NCBI RefSeq assembly: GCF_003970695.1
Contig: NZ_CP034570.1
Location: 3,782,001-3,846,000 of the forward strand
DNA: 64,000 nucleotides
Source of the DNA: Maribacter sp. MJ134
GTDB lineage: Bacteria; Bacteroidota; Bacteroidia; Flavobacteriales; Flavobacteriaceae
Direction of reading: 5' to 3'
In this document: positions 63,848 through 64,000 of the stretch, in pieces
Layout of the letters: every line of letters starts with the position of its first letter
How positions within the stretch are numbered: position 1 is the stretch's first letter
Notes under the pieces: generated by a model
Told to the model about the DNA's origin: nothing
Databases searched by the model: none
The model's input: only the letters and a program-made list of their open reading frames with translations
Program-made: the position numbers and the translations under genes

Positions 63848-64000
63848 CTATTTTAAGACTTTCCGGAAGGTTTAACGTCCGTATTGGGAACGGGATATTA
63901 ATTTCGTTTGTATCGAACACTTTTTTGATAGCGATCATAGCATCGGTTTTAGCCTTGGCAACCTCTAACGCTGAGGTGGAATTAATCCAGAATCGAGTTT
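63828..64000 (-). CDS. MscS-family mechanosensitive ion channel, C-terminal part
   Basis: Only the last 56 or so residues are in the window; the gene enters from the right edge. They read TRFWINSTSALEVAKAKTDA followed by a helix and IPFPIRTLNLPESLKIE before the stop. The FW(I)xS...DAMIAIKKVFDTNEINIPFPIRTL pattern, given here in parts, is the standard end of the cytoplasmic domain of small-conductance mechanosensitive channels, which relieve hypo-osmotic shock. The paralogue type cannot be decided from this piece. Confidence 0.82.
   Translation of the reverse strand, partial: TRFWINSTSALEVAKAKTDAMIAIKKVFDTNEINIPFPIRTLNLPESLKIEKTNSN

Overview
The window is chromosomal DNA of a marine-type member of the Flavobacteriaceae (Bacteroidota), plausibly near Zobellia, Maribacter or Arenibacter. 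The genus is inferred from gene content and style, not from a marker gene. Supporting signs are a complete gldKLMN gliding/type IX secretion core, a TonB receptor with an N-terminal carboxypeptidase-like domain, several lipoproteins, Bacteroidota-type -7 boxes (TAnnTTTG) with almost no Shine-Dalgarno sequences, and strong intrinsic terminators. I saw no rRNA, tRNA, CRISPR array, integrase or transposase, so this looks like core genome with some accessory modules.

Layout. 1-5.6 kb (minus): the cell-elongation operon mreB-mreC-mreD-mrdA (mrdA cut by the left edge), with purH upstream and a GAF-type free methionine sulfoxide reductase. 5.7-12.3 kb (plus): a metal-handling module of a HYC_CC_PP protein, an outer-membrane barrel, a secreted double HMA protein, an NHL lipoprotein, an HMA-MauE membrane fusion, a TonB receptor with a CC motif in its plug, and a secreted single HMA protein, closed by a perfect terminator. 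12.4-15.8 kb (minus): a GH18 chitinase and a DUF4838 lipoprotein. 16.0-22.8 kb (minus): groS-groL, then the run miaB - sigma-54 activator - lptE - TPR protein - secG. 23-28.3 kb: a membrane protein, an LVIVD-repeat lipoprotein broken by a one-base frameshift, and a large Asp-box/VPS10-like protein. 28.4-37.1 kb (plus): topA, a degenerate arginase-fold gene preceded by a telomere-like CCCTAAA repeat, and gldK-gldL-gldM-gldN. 37.1-42.7 kb: a FAD oxidoreductase, a DUF983 protein, an ABC-F ATPase and two tandem plant-type LRR proteins. 42.8-50 kb (plus): a MarR-controlled RND efflux operon with a good palindromic operator, then a small membrane protein and a CPXCG zinc-ribbon protein. 50-58 kb: a GIN-domain protein, a small ORFan, a bacterial GH3-family acyl-adenylating enzyme, a zincin plus cardiolipin synthase pair, a cysteine-free ArsC-like protein with a membrane and an AsmA-like partner, an acidic lipoprotein and a DUF1328 protein. 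58-64 kb: three related AraC regulators around a divergent SRAP gene, then stress-type small proteins (DUF2383, DUF2945) and the end of an MscS channel.

How it fits together. Most of the window is envelope biology: wall elongation (Mre/PBP2), LPS export (LptE), protein export (SecG, T9SS/gliding motor), membrane lipid (Cls), efflux (RND) and osmotic defence (MscS, DUF2945, DUF1328). The most system-like novelty is the 5.7-12.3 kb metal module. The most unusual DNA is the heptamer repeat abutting the arginase-like gene beside gldK. Three enzyme-fold proteins (arginase-like, ArsC-like, SRAP-like) have lost canonical catalytic residues while staying intact, which suggests repurposed folds.
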